Below, in pieces: positions 11,826 to 24,189 of a stretch of 64,000 nt of DNA; the first letter of the stretch is position 1; each line of letters starts with the position of its first letter. Position numbers and translations under genes: made by a program. Origin of the DNA: Neurospora crassa OR74A (lineage: Eukaryota > Ascomycota > Sordariomycetes > Sordariales > Sordariaceae); contig NW_011929461.1 in NCBI RefSeq assembly GCF_000182925.2, positions 1 to 64,000 of the forward strand, in the 5' to 3' direction. The notes under the pieces are model-generated. The model did not search any database and was not told where the DNA came from. It saw only the letters and a list, made by a program, of their open reading frames with translations.

Positions 11826-11840
11826 TTACCCCCCCCTCCT
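11826..11840 (-). promoter_or_regulatory. Gypsy C polypurine tract
   Basis: Reverse complement reads AGGAGGGGGGGGTAA, immediately inside the left LTR. It would prime plus-strand DNA synthesis and fixes the element orientation as minus. Confidence 0.8.
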
Positions 11841-11898
11841 AATAAAGGCTTAACCCTAGAGCCGAAAGACTAAAGTATAAAAGAAAGGAAAAAATTTG

Positions 11899-12008
11899 TG
11901 ACGCAAGCCTGTTTTGAACCTACAACGCTTCGTTTTTTAGATACGTTTGCCTTCGGAGTAGGGATAGTAGTTCCGATTGCGTTATCTAGCTAATCCTACG
12001 ATCGTCGC
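11899..12008 (-). other. Possible tRNA-like relic inside Gypsy C
   Basis: Between the end of integrase and the polypurine tract is a stretch richer in CG and TG than its surroundings. On the minus strand it has a B-box-like GGTTCAAAAC (rc of 11911-11920) preceded by about 70 bases from an A-box-like TAGCTAGATAAC (rc of 11981-11997 region). The acceptor ends could pair over only four bases, and the T stem does not pair well. A degraded intron-containing tRNA is one reading, a chance resemblance the other. Confidence 0.25.
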
Positions 12009-12049
12009 TAGTTTGTTAGTAATACGACTTGTTCCTTCGCTAATAAGTC

Positions 12050-15000
12050 CCCCCTTACGACTTTCTTTCTTTAATTGAAAAAATTCCCGTTGTCTTTATT
12101 AAATTTGCCTCCTCCTTATTATCCTTTTTATTTAAATTAGTATATTATTATTCCGATAATTATTGCAATTACCCTATAACTATTATTATAAACGCTTTAG
12201 TAGTCCTAATTTATTAGGATATTCGTTATAGTATTACTTTAATTCTTCTACTATATTTTTAAAGCCTTCGGCTAGGTACTACTTTAGGTTTAAGTCCTAT
12301 CTTCGCTATTCTACTTAATATTAAAGCTTCCTATTTATCGTTTTTAAAAATAATACTTAATAAATTTCCTATTCTTCCTCTATATTAGTACCTTCAATAA
12401 TTTCCCTATTAGGGTTCGCTTTTACTTATCCTAGTAGTAAGTTCTTATTATCTTTACGAAACCTATTTATATAGAATACCCAGCAGCCCTTTTAGGATAT
12501 AAGTAAATTTAGTTTATAGGAGTAGCCTTTTATAACCTTTATTTTATAGGGGATTTTTGTCTATAGGAAATCTAGCTTATCGCTAGGGTGATTTATAGAT
12601 TAATTCTTTTTAATAATAAAGACCCTATCGCCTATACCGAAATTGGGGTTTCGTTTGTAACGGTTAGTTTGTGCTGTTTAGCGTTCTTAGGTACGGTTAA
12701 TAGCTTTTAGGGCCGTATTTCTATACCCTTATAACGTTTCTATTACTTTTTAAGCGTCCGTACGATTAATCTTTTCCTTCGCTAGTAGGCCGGTAAATTG
12801 GGTATAATTCTATTAATTAAAAGAGGTTAGTATAGGGTAGCCTATAATTACCTTATATAGTAATAAGCTATTTAGGCTTTTATAGGGTAGTATAGTTTAT
12901 ACTAAATTAAGAATTAGTAACGCTTTGGACTAATTATCCTAATTATAATTAATAAATAGTTATAGTTGTTAATTAATATATTAATTTATAATTTCCGCCT
13001 ATCCTACTATTTATAAGTACTTTAAACTATTTAACTTCTAAGTAATTCTTAGAATTTTCGCTAGTTCCTATATAAAGTTTAATATAAATTGAAGTCCTTA
13101 GTTACTAATAATTTCGTTTAGGCAATTAAATATACGATAAGGACTTTAATAGTATAATTCTACGGCTTATTAGGCCGTTACTATATTTTTATAGGGTACG
13201 TACTATAATAGCTTCGAAAAGCGATCAACGATAATTAGTATATTATTATAGCCTTTTCTATTAGTTAGTATTAATTTGAAGTCTATTACTACGTTTCTCT
13301 ATAATCGATTATCCTTAACCGGTATCGAGTGTAATTTGCTAGGTATTTTATTTTAGGGATATTTCGAGGCTTTATAGTCCTAGTAATTTATTATATATCA
13401 ATCTACGTTTAAAATTATAGCCGGCTACTAATATTATTTTTGGACTAGCTTTTTAGTCTTTACTTTACTTAGGTATATAATTGGTATTTATAAATAGATA
13501 TTCCTAATAAGATGAATCTACGCGTCCTCTTCTTCCGGGATTACTAACTTACCCTTATAATATAGTAAGTTATTTATTAATAAGAAAGAAGTGTTTTTTT
13601 AATTAACCTTTATCCGGTATAGTATTAAAAATATTAATTCCCAATTTAATTGTAATATCTTATTAATTAAAATTATTCTTATTAATACTATTAGGTTTTT
13701 ACTATTTAATAAGGGCGAGAGTCCTATGGGATTATCTCTATTAATCTAAATTGACCCTACAATTAGTACTATATATAGATCCACTATTAATATCTCCTCC
13801 TTATCGCTAGCGAATACTAAATATCCTTCTTCGTTTGGTTTTAGTAAATATAGTATAAATTAATCCTCCTTCTTAGTTTTAATAGTCTTCAGGTCTTCGA
13901 ATTTCCGGAATAATATATCCGCTACTACGTTCTCCCTTCTAGATCGGTAGGTTATTTAGAACTGGTATTTGGATAGGAGCTTTAATTATTATATTTATTT
14001 ATTATTTAGGATTCGTTTATTACTAAAATATTTTAATATTTGGTAGTTAGTAATTATTGTAAATAGGGCTACGCCTTTCAATTCTAGTTACTATTATTCT
14101 AAAGTATAAATAACTACTAATAGTTTTTTATTATAAATAGGATAGTTTAATTCTATTACTACTATAGTCTCCGAATAGAATACTATTAAATACTATTTAC
14201 TATCGTCTTATTTTTGACTTATTACTCTAGTATAAACCCTATTAGATATATTTATTTCTACTTTAGTATTTCGACTATAGTCGAAATAAGTTAAGATTGG
14301 GGTGGATAATAATATATCTTTTAATTTATTGAACGTTTTTTAATAGCGATTTAACTATTGGAAGGGTAGATCCTTTTTTATTAAATTAATTAATAGTCGA
14401 GTAATATAATTGAAATCCTTTACGAATTTATAATAGAAGTTGTAGAACCCTAAAAAGGCTTAAACTCCTTTTATAGTAGTAGGCTACTTCTAATCCTTAA
14501 TTGCGGATATCTTTTTAGGATCGATTGAAATACTATTTATACCGATAATGAAGTTTAAGAATTTGGTTTTCGTTATATTAAATTTATATTTCTTAATATT
14601 CGTTTATAGGCCCGCCTCTTAAAGTTTAATTAATACCTTCCGTACGTAATTATTATATTCCTTAATAGTATCCAAATAAATTAGGATATTATTAATGTAC
14701 GTACTATAGAATATATTTAAGTAGTCTATTAGAATATCGTTAATAAACTATTAAAATAATAAAGGGCTATTAGTAAATCCGAATAGTAATACCTTATATT
14801 TATATAACCTATATTTGGTACGGAACGTTATTAAATCTTTATAGTTAGGGTATATTCTAATATAATAGAACGCTTATTAGATATTAATTTTAGAGAAAAT
14901 TTTAGTTTACTTAATACGGGATAAAATCTTATTAATAAGAGGTAGGGGGTATCTATCCTTCTTTAATAAAGTATTAAATTTTTAATAATTAATATAAAAG

Positions 15001-16550
15001 TATAATCCCCTATTAACCTTTAGGACGAATAATATTAGGGCTACTTATAGTATTAAATTAATTTCAATAAAACCCTTTTATAAATTCTTAGTAATATATT
15101 TCTAATATTTTTCTAGCTCCTTTAGGGTTATTTTATACAATAAGTTATAATTTAGGTCGTTTGGGGATTTTTTTTTTTTTAGAAGAATTTAATAATTTAC
15201 CTTTTCTCAGTGGGTTAGTAGGATATTTAATTTAAATTTGCTAAATATATCAATATAACTATAATATTAGGTAGGTAATCTTTCTAGAACTAGAGATTGG
15301 TATTCCTTATTATTTAGGGGTAATATTTAGTTTCTTATACTATCGATTAATCTATTAATTTCGTATAGGCTTATCGATTCTACTTTAACCCCCTATTGAA
15401 AGTAGTATTTAAATACTATTATATTTACTACTACTATATCCTTAGGTCTTTCCTTTATTTATCCAAATATTTTCTTTAATTAATATAGGCCCTGCTTATC
15501 CTTTAGGGGGTAATTTATTGATTAACGGGATACTCTAGTCGTTTTCGCGGCTTGTTCTATTTGAACTATATCGGCTTCTAAAGTATATTCGTATTTAATA
15601 CCGTTGAAAAGTTCCTACTCTATCCGAACTATTTTAGATACCTCGGCGCTTCTAGTGCGGTATTTTAACATATATAGCTCCTTCGGACGCTAGTTTAGTA
15701 GTAATAATCCGTTATTAAGTAAAATTATAAATCTTAGGGGAGGGGTTGTAGCCTAGGCTACTTCCAATTCGGCTATCCGGTTTTATAGAGCTCTCTCTAC
15801 TATTAACGTATTTTTAGGCTTAAATTCTATTACTCTATCTCCTATATAGATTTCCTTTTTTGCCCTTAATATTCTTAAGCCTCTTCCTATTTCTATTATT
15901 ATTTTATCGAATTCCTTTATATTTTCTTTAATATCCTATCTTAATAAATAATATTTTATTTAGGAAAGCGTACCGTCGGTCCGTTTTTTATCCTCCCGAA
16001 CTATTAACATATTGCGGCGGACTATATCTTTTTAATATTCAGGGCTATTTAGAAATTAGGATTGCTTTATTTAAATATTTCGAATATTAAGTACGGAGAT
16101 TAGGGAATTTAGGAAGTATAAGAGTCGGTTATAATAGTTAATTATTACCCGGTATTATTCTAATTATATCCTTCTAATAATTATATTTTAATTAAGGCCG
16201 GGGAAGATAATTATTTATTCGTTATAGAATTTATAACCTTAGACGTATATATAGCCTTTTATAGTACGGTTAATAATATTGGGTTCGGTTTAGCGGTATA
16301 GCGTAACGTACCTTAGTTAAAAGTTATTATAAGCTTTAAATTATAGATATTGTAATTATTTAGTAAATATATTATTTATAATAAGGTAAGTATTTGCTCT
16401 TATATTAATTAAAGCTTTAATAGTAGAAATTAATAATTTATTTTAAATTATCTTATATTTAATTAAAAAAAAAAAACCTTTACTTAAATAATTATTTAAT
16501 TGGAAAGTATTCGTAGTTACCGATGCTTTTATTATTGTTTCTTTTTTTAT
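12050..16550 (-). pseudogene. Gypsy C pol: protease, RT, RNase H, integrase
   Basis: Minus-strand Ty3/Gypsy pol with many RIP stops. The RT active-site block is at about 14,660-14,710 (VLINNILIYLDT, where the family has IDDILIY), followed by KKISAIKDQ and GVQAFLGFYNFYYKFVKDF (the usual FLGFANFYRRFI). RNase H follows with QPLELK-type traces near 14,050-14,200, and integrase occupies about 13,600-12,060. The protease lies upstream, near 16,000-16,450, and is poorly readable. Gag is encoded immediately upstream on the same strand. No frame of useful length is open. Confidence 0.85.
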
Positions 16551-16559
16551 AATCGATAT

Positions 16560-19500
16560 TTCTCCTAGGAAGGAGGCTAGTTTCCTTGGGTAGTTTAGTT
16601 TTTCGATTCTTCTTTAGGAATAGTCTCGGTTTCCTCCTCTTCGGAGTCCTCAATGTCCGACTCGGTAATTATAACTCCTTTAGGAATATCCGGCAAATTA
16701 ACTATTATAACGTTAAATTGGGAGGCTTTTTGCTTCTTATAGGCTCGCTCGACGTAGGGGCGCTCGGGGCATTCGGAGGCTCGGTAACCTTCCTTTTTAT
16801 AAATGAAATACTTACCCTCGGCTTGGAGTTAACGGTATTTCTCTACGCTAGGTTTTTTATAGAAGAAGGATAATCCTAGTAAATGGTTTCTATTCGGATT
16901 GGACGCCGAAGCCGCTATTATCTTCGTACTTAGTCCCTTATAACGGGACTTTTTTAATGGTACGGTTAAGGATATTACTATGTTTAATTAATAGTTTTCG
17001 TCGATAGACTAAATAATTATATAATAATCTTCGAAGTTCTTAGCCGAATTTAGGTAGATTGTAGTAGTAGGGTTACAGAGTCGCTTAGGAATTTTACGCT
17101 TCAAAGTAAGCTTCCAATAATGTAAGGGAATGTGGATTTGTCCCGCCAAGCGTACGAACTTGACCTTGAAGTTCTGGAACCGATTACTATCCCTTATTGT
17201 TAATTTTTTAAACTCTATATTAGCCTTTTCTATAGTATTTTTATTTAGGTAGCTTTCCTTGAGGTAGTTTAATAATCCCTCGATAGTAGTTAAGCGCGGG
17301 GGATTGCCGTTATATTTATAAATAAATAGTAAGATAGCCTCTCCGGCTTTTCTTCCTAATTGTCTTACGATAACGTTGAATATAGTCTATTTAGAAGCGA
17401 AGTAATTAACGTTAGTTTCCAATATACTACAGATTTAGAATAACTATATTTCGAAAGACACCCTATCCTTACTTAATTCGCTATAGAATAGGGGAATATT
17501 AAGTACTTTAATAGATTTCTTACTACGGTTACTAAAGGAGTAGGAAGAACGTTCGGAATTTGGTTTGGGCGAAATACTTAAGGATAGGCGAATAAAAACT
17601 TTCTCTATTTATTTCCTATAATATTTATTACTATTACCGTTAGATTAATCCGATTTAAACTTATTATCGGAAGAGTTAGGGTCGCTTATCCTATTTACTA
17701 TTTATTTATTTCCTAGGATTTTATAGGTTTATAATAGTCTATTACCCGTATGGTTTTTGATATTCTGGGGGGTCTTATCGATAACCTTGGAAATTTTATA
17801 GGTTGGGGAAATTTATATTCTACGTTTCTTATAGAAATTATCTTACGTAAATTTAGCAAAGTTATTAGTAAATATTTATTTTACCGCTCCTTCGATAAAT
17901 GCCTATAGTATTATAGTATTTTTAATTATTAAGGATTTTTTAAGGAATTTATTACTTTTTTCCAATATATCGGCTTTTTCTTCGGCAGCCCGGAATTTAT
18001 CTTATAGTAAATCGATAGAGACGTTAACTATTTTTTTCTTATTCCGCAAAGGGAATAATTCGGTCTTTAGGTTATTAATTTCTTATTTTAATATAATAAT
18101 TTAGTTTCGGAGCTTATTAGAACCTATTAGGACGGATGCCCCCTTGAATTTAGTTTAGACTTTCGTATTATTAAATTATACTATTAAGGTATTAATCTTA
18201 CTTTTAAAACGGGTAATTTCAATTTAATTTATAATTCTTTCGGTAGTTAAGCCGTTTATATAAAACTTTATAGCTTTATTAATACGAAGATTATAATTAA
18301 CTACAATTTTAATTAGTAATTCGTTGTATAATACCCGGTATCGCTTAACCTTTTTACGTTCTTTATATAAATCGTCCTCTAATTACCGGCGGTTAGCTTC
18401 TAAATCGGTAATACGATTTTACTAATTAATATCCCCTCTAATAATCTTTGTAGCGATATTACACTTATCCTTAATATAAGCGATAATTATATTTTACTCT
18501 TTAGTCTTCTAAATAAAATATATAATAAAGGAATATATTTTATAGATTATAATATTTATATACCCAGTTATTTCTATTAAATTATTAATAAACGTATAGA
18601 AGGTTTAAAGAAATAAAAAACGAATATAAATTTCGTTCTATATTATAATAAGGTTTTAATTATAGGCGTTTATAAATTAAATTAAAGTTATAGTTCTTTT
18701 TAAGGAATTTAGAGTAGGGGATCGCTAACTATCTTTTATAAAAGGTTAGAAATATAGGTACTTAAAATTACGATAATTAGTAAATATATCGGTTATATAG
18801 TTCGTTCGGTCGATTATATCGCCTATTAAGTCGTCGAAGGAGGGGGTAAAGCGTTTGCCGCCTATTTTAGGCACTATATTAGTTTAATAAAGGTCCTATA
18901 TTTACTATAGAGTATAATTAGCGAAGTCTTTAATTTTATTACTCTTCTTTAAAGTAGTCGTTAGGATTAATTTATTAAATTTTCGGGTATTTAACGATAT
19001 ACACTTAATAAATAAACGAATCGAAGGGACTTCGTCTTAGATATTGCGGATAGATTCAATATTGAACCTTATCTTTCGATATTATAGTAGTTAGGAGCCC
19101 TTAAAGGGACTATCTATAGTAGGCTTACCCTTAATTAGAAATAGGCGGCTTAGAGTACTTTATTATATTATAATACAATTATATAGAGCAGATAAATTGC
19201 GTATTGCAAAAGAACTAGGAGGTAGGTAATTTTAATCTTAATTACTAATAGAAGGGGTAAATAATTAATTTATTTGGGGTAGTATTAGGTAGGCGATAGT
19301 AGGGGAAGGTATTTCGGCCTCTTTACTATTAATATCAATATAATTTATAATATAACTTTCTATTATTAGATTGCCCTTAGGCTAACCGCCTAGGTTATTC
19401 GTTATATCGGGGTTTATTACTCTTAATTATAGTAAATACGGATTTCGAAGTAGGATTCTTCGGTATTAGGTTCTCGCTACAATTGTAACTAGTCGGGTTT

Positions 19501-19600
19501 TCGCGATTCGAATAATTAGTTATAGCGATTTTAAGTACTATTGGGTTTTTGTTGCTGCTAATTGCGATTAAGCAGACAATTTCGGGTATTGATAGTTTGG
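16560..19600 (-). pseudogene. Gypsy C gag with CCHC knuckle
   Basis: Minus-strand gag remnant. Near 16,790-16,850 the translation reads GKYFIYKKEGYRASECPERP, which restores at single RIP positions to a C-x2-C-x4-H-x4-C nucleic-acid-binding knuckle. It is followed by an acidic tail. The upstream part (17,000-19,500) is a long Ser/Lys-rich and helical sequence without a distinctive motif. The only long open frame here, 95 codons on the opposite strand at 16586-16873, is antisense to the knuckle and acidic tail and is not a gene. Confidence 0.7.
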
Positions 19601-19639
19601 GATATTATAATTACTATCCCCGGTTGTATAATGGGTTTA

Positions 19640-19651
19640 GCTTTAATATTA
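19640..19651 (-). promoter_or_regulatory. Gypsy C primer-binding site, RIP-mutated
   Basis: The reverse complement is TAATATTAAAGC, directly inside the 5' LTR. It differs only by G-to-A and C-to-T transitions from TGGTATCAGAGC, the sequence complementary to initiator methionine tRNA used by many LTR retrotransposons. Confidence 0.65.
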
Positions 19652-19885
19652 TGTAAGGGCGTATATAATTACAAGAGTAAGTTAACTTAAGGAGGTTGTA
19701 GTGTAAGTTAATATAATATTAAAGTTAAAGAGTAAAAAGGGAAAAAGTATAAAGGTGGGCTGGCTGTACGAGGTTTTGTAGAGTGCGCGCGCTAAGCTCT
19801 ATTAGGGTGTAGTGGGGCGTGCCGTGAAGGCGCGCGACCACGTAACCTCTGGCATTTCAGGCTGTTATGGTTCTGGGCCATGACA
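19652..19885 (-). repeat. Gypsy C 5' LTR
   Basis: 234 bp, TGTAAGGGCG to GGGCCATGACA. Its first 40 or so bases, next to the internal region, carry C-to-T changes (GCGTATATAATTAC) while the outer end is intact and keeps the TGACA terminus. Followed by the GCTAG target duplication at 19886-19890. Confidence 0.93.
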
Positions 19886-19890
19886 GCTAG

Positions 19891-22800
19891 TATTAATATA
19901 ATAAATAAAATAATAGTATATACAAAACGGTTAAAAAGCTTAAAAAGTATCGAACTATCTATATTATATTACTAAAATTAAATATCTTTAAAGTATACTC
20001 TATCGTCTTCTTCGTCTTTATACCTTCTTACTTCCTCTTTGAATATTCTTTTTTAATTGTCCTATAGTAATAACCCCTCCGACTTTCCCCGTCGCCCCCC
20101 TACCGCTTTCCAAATAAACCCTAATTTTATTTATTCCTTTTATTACTAAAAAAGCTATACATATAGCTAGTATACCTAACTAAAACTACCGAACACCTAC
20201 TACGAATATAGTATAATAAACTATTTTATAGTAGCGTACCCGAACTGAACCTATTATAATTATAATTAAATCAGCTATTTAATATAGAATTGCCCTATCC
20301 CTATAAATACCCCCTTATACGGAGCGAATATTAAGCCGATTATAATTAGAACGGCGGCCGCAACCGCTTAGGATAATATAAATAAATTATAAATATATTT
20401 AAAAACGAAGTTATTAATAAAGATTTATAGAGATTAATAAAGTATATAAAGGTTAATAAATTTAGGCGTAGAATTAAACTTAATTAATAAGTATCTATTC
20501 CTATTAAATATAAAAATTAATCTAATACCCTATTATCTTATTAATTTCTCCCTTTAGCCTATTCCTATATATAATACAATTACCTATTTTATTAAAATAC
20601 GTAACTCTTATAATACTAAACAGATAAAGTAAATTACTTTTACTATAATTAAATCCCCGGCCGTAGAAATTATCTTTAATTACCTCTAATTTTATAAATA
20701 GAACCCTAATATCAATTAGCGGCAATAATCATTTTAATTTCGTATTAAGACCAGCAATTTCGTATTAAATATAATACTAGTAAAGGAAGTATATAACGTT
20801 ACAATTATCTTAGCGGGGCTTCAATAGAATTTAATTCTACTATTAAACCCTTAGGAAATAATAAAAGTAGAAGAAGGTTTCTACCCTCTTGCATATACGA
20901 ATATTCTATTCGAAATCCCCTCTTCCTTAATATTAAAGTTCGTAGCCCTACCCGTTATAACAGAATTAGCCGAATCGCCTCTAATCCTTACCCCCCTAGT
21001 AAAGGTTTTTCGAATAATACTTAATAGCGTCTACCCTACCCTAATACCCCCCACAAAGCTAGCGCTACTATAACCCCTAAAATTACTAAAGGAAATAAAA
21101 GGCGAACCTACTATTCTTAAATTAATTATCCTATTAGAATATAAAGAATTCTAATTAGTATTCGAAATTTTAATTATACCCTTACCCTAATACGACTAGC
21201 TAAAGTATTATATTAATTTAATCGAAAGGGAATTAGCGCCTTAAGGACTAATTTATATACTAAATATTAAAAAATTAAAAATATTACGCGAATAGCTAGT
21301 AGAAACACTCTAAAAAGAATAGATTCATCCCTCTATCAACCTAACGGACGCCCCTATTATCTTTATTCTAAAAAAAAATAGAAAGCTAAAGCTCTATATT
21401 AATTTTAGGGCGCTAAATAAAGTTACGAAGAAGAATCGGATAGTATTACCTCTTATTTAAAAAATTCTTAATCAGTTATCGTCGGTTAAAATCTTTATAA
21501 AATTAGATTTAAAGGATATATATTATAGGATTTAGATTCGAAAAGGAAATAAAGAGAAGACGGCGTTTCGTACGAAGTACAAGCACTATAAATTTTTAAT
21601 TATACTAATAAAATTAATAAACGCACTAATAATATTTTAAATATATATTAATAATACATTAGTAAGGCTAATAGATATAATATATATTACTTACTTTAAT
21701 AATATTCTAATTTATAGTAAGAATGAAAAAGACTACGTTAATTATATTAAGGAAGTCTTTTAACGGTTGTAAGATTATAACCTTTATATAAACTTAAGTA
21801 AGTACGAATTTTATATAAAGTAAATATTATTCTTAGGATATATTATTTCCTTAGAAGGTATATTAATAGATTTAAAGAAAGTAATAACAATTGTAGAATA
21901 GGAGGCTCTAGCGAATATTTATAATATTTAAATCTTCCTAAGGTTTATAAAGTTCTATTAATACTTTATAATATTATACTCTAAAGTAATTACACCCCTA
22001 ATAGAATTATTAAAGGGGGATAAACGAAGGCTATTCGAATTTATAGTAGAAGTAGAAAAAGTATTCGAAGAATTTAAAAAACTATTCTAGGAAGTTCTTA
22101 TATTATACTACTTCGACCTAACATTATAAATCCGAATAGAGATAAACGTATTAAATTTTATAATTAAGGCGGTTCTTATATAATTATATAGTAATAAATA
22201 GTACCTAATAGCTTTCTTTTCGAAAAAGAAATCGCCGGAGGAAATTAAGTATAAGGTTAGAAATAAAGAACTATTAATAATCGTAGGAGTATTGAAAGTA
22301 TAAAGGTAATACCTATTATATATAGATAAACTGTTCCTAATAATCACAAATTATTTAAACCTATAATATTTTTAAAATAAAGAACGGGCGAATGTAAAAT
22401 AAAATTAGTAGGCATTAGAATTAGTAGTATATAACTTTAGGATTGAATATTATTTAGGAAAATTAAATCCAATAAATAAGCTATTAAAGAAATTATAATT
22501 ATAAAAAAGAAAACCGGAAGTAAAGGGCGACTACCTATTAATAAAGGTTATTAAAGGGAGCGAAGAAAAAGGTTAGACGATAAAAGAAAGTTAAGTATCG
22601 AAAGTACTAGTAAAATAAGTAATTTTAATTAAAAAAGAGGCTTAAAAAACAATAGTAAAAAAAAGGGAATAGTAATAGAATATAAGTAAAATAAAAAAAG
22701 GCTAAGTATTAGAGGACGAAAGGGCCGAATTATAAGAAGAAAAGCGGAGTTTGTAGGGGGAAAATAAATTAAATAGGGAGGAAAGGAAGTAAAAGGAAAT

Positions 22801-23800
22801 CGAGGGTAATAGCAGAAAGGATAAAATAATAAAGAAAAGGGTAAAATTTATAAATAAAGCTACTACTAAATTAGGGAGGAAGGACGAAAGTATTATTATA
22901 GGAAATATTAGTAGGTATATAGTAATAGCGAAGGTATAAAAGGACGAAGAGTAACTATTACNNNNNNNNNNNNNNNNNNNNNNNNNNNNNNNNNNNNNNN
23001 NNNNNNNNNNNNNNNNNNNNNNNNNNNNNNNNNNNNNNNNNNNNNNNNNNNNNNNNNNNNNAAAAAAATTACACTAATATAATAGACGTACAATAATTAT
23101 TTCTATACTACTATTAAAAAATCTCCTTCGGAACTACTCTTAGGGTATTATTTTTAAGGATTAATAAACCCAGAGCGAGGGCGGAGGATAATCCTATTAA
23201 TAGTAACTATTAATTAGATCGACGAACTACTTCGTAGGCGGGTAAAAATTATAATAATTCTAAAGGTTATTAATTAAGGGTATATATATTAGTATAATAA
23301 AGTTCGGAAACTAAAGGAATTTAATATTGGAAGCTAAGTTTTACTTAATATAAAGTATATTAAATAATATTACTTAAGCGTTAAGTTAGTAAATAAATTT
23401 TTAGGACCCTTCTAAATTACCAAAGTTATTAGGGAAAAGAAGATAGTATACTAATTCGCACTCCCTACGTATTACTAAATCTACCCAATATTCCTTATTA
23501 CCCTACTAGAGCCGTACTATAGGGATCCCGCTGCGGTAATACTACAAAGGGAAGTTGTAAATATTAAAAAAAATAATATTTAGTACGAAATTAAAGTAAT
23601 TATAAAGTATTATAAATCTAGCTATTAATATTAATTCTAAGTTAAATAGAAGGGGTATTTAGACGATGAGAATTCGTAGGTTTTATAAAAGGATATAAAT
23701 TACCTAAACCTTCTTAAGGAATATAAAGCTAAGGAAATATAATAGCGGCGTATTAGTAATAGGCTAATTATTAAATTAATAAAAATTAATTAAATAGAGG
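19891..23800 (+). pseudogene. Gypsy A gag tail and pol
   Basis: Plus strand, continuing gag interrupted at 11591. Pol is clear from about 21,180. The RT begins with YRRNQLAPQG-like sequence and shows LKLYINFRALNKVT, KIFIKLDLKDTYYRI, FRTKYKHYKFLIIPI and the active-site block near 21,690 (YFNNILIYSKN for FDDILIYS). RNase H follows (22,080-22,480; FSKKKSPEEIKYKV). A Lys/Glu-rich linker occupies about 22,540-22,960. Integrase is largely lost in the gap at 22962, and a chromodomain is readable at 23,580-23,740 (YEIKVIIKYYKSS, then KGYLDDENS). It lies in the same orientation as LINE E and opposite to B and C. Confidence 0.87.
22962..23061. other. Assembly gap (100 N) in Gypsy A integrase
   Basis: The integrase catalytic core is missing between the Lys/Glu-rich linker and the C-terminal part, so the true gap should be several hundred bases. 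Confidence 0.99.
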
Positions 23801-23826
23801 AAGGAGAATAGTAATTATTTAAAAAC

Positions 23827-24185
23827 GCAAAGTAGAGATATAAAATATAAATGTAAAACGCAAAATATAAAGTAAAGATATAAAACGTAAATATAAAATA
23901 TAAAATGCAAAGTAAAGATGTAAGATATAAATGTAAAATGTAAAATGTAAAGTAAAAACGTAAAATACAAATGTAAAACGTAAAATACAAAGTAGAAACG
24001 TAAAATATAAATGTAAAATGCAAAATGTAGACGTAAAACGCAAATGTAAAATATAAATATAAAATATAAATATAAATTGCAAAGTAAGGATATAAAATAG
24101 AAATATAGAGTAAAAAGATAAATTAGAAATATAAAATAAAAATACAAAATAGAAATATAAAATAAAAATACTAAATAGAACGAAA
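23827..24185 (+). repeat. AT-rich minisatellite, about 40-bp unit
   Basis: Imperfect tandem units of about 40 bases beginning GCAAAGTAAAGATGTAAG and themselves built of GTAAAAT-like heptamers, decaying to shorter units on the right. It lies just after the pol reading frame of Gypsy A. Open frames of 77 to 147 codons on the minus strand here (23790-24262) are by-products of the repeat, which lacks stops on that strand, and encode only Phe/Tyr/Leu-rich low complexity. Confidence 0.85.
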
Positions 24186-24189
24186 AATA

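Larger units (their letters stand above)
11592..19885 (-). mobile_element. Gypsy C, complete 8.3-kb element, youngest of the nest
   Basis: Bounded by two 234-bp LTRs (11592-11825, 19652-19885) and a perfect GCTAG target duplication. A polypurine tract (rc of 11826-11840) sits inside the left LTR and a primer-binding site (rc of 19640-19651) inside the right LTR, so transcription runs right to left. Gag with a CCHC knuckle occupies about 19,600-16,560, and protease through integrase about 16,500-12,050. A tRNA-like stretch lies between integrase and polypurine tract. The internal region is heavily RIP-mutated while the LTRs are nearly clean. It is inserted in the gag of Gypsy A. Confidence 0.92.

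Noticed and set aside
16586-16873. 95-codon plus-strand frame
   Set aside because: Antisense to the CCHC knuckle and acidic tail of Gypsy C gag. The frame is open because the opposite strand is Glu/Ser-rich.
23827-24185. CRISPR-like regular repeat
   Set aside because: Units are adjacent and imperfect with no unique spacers, and the context is a fungal retrotransposon.
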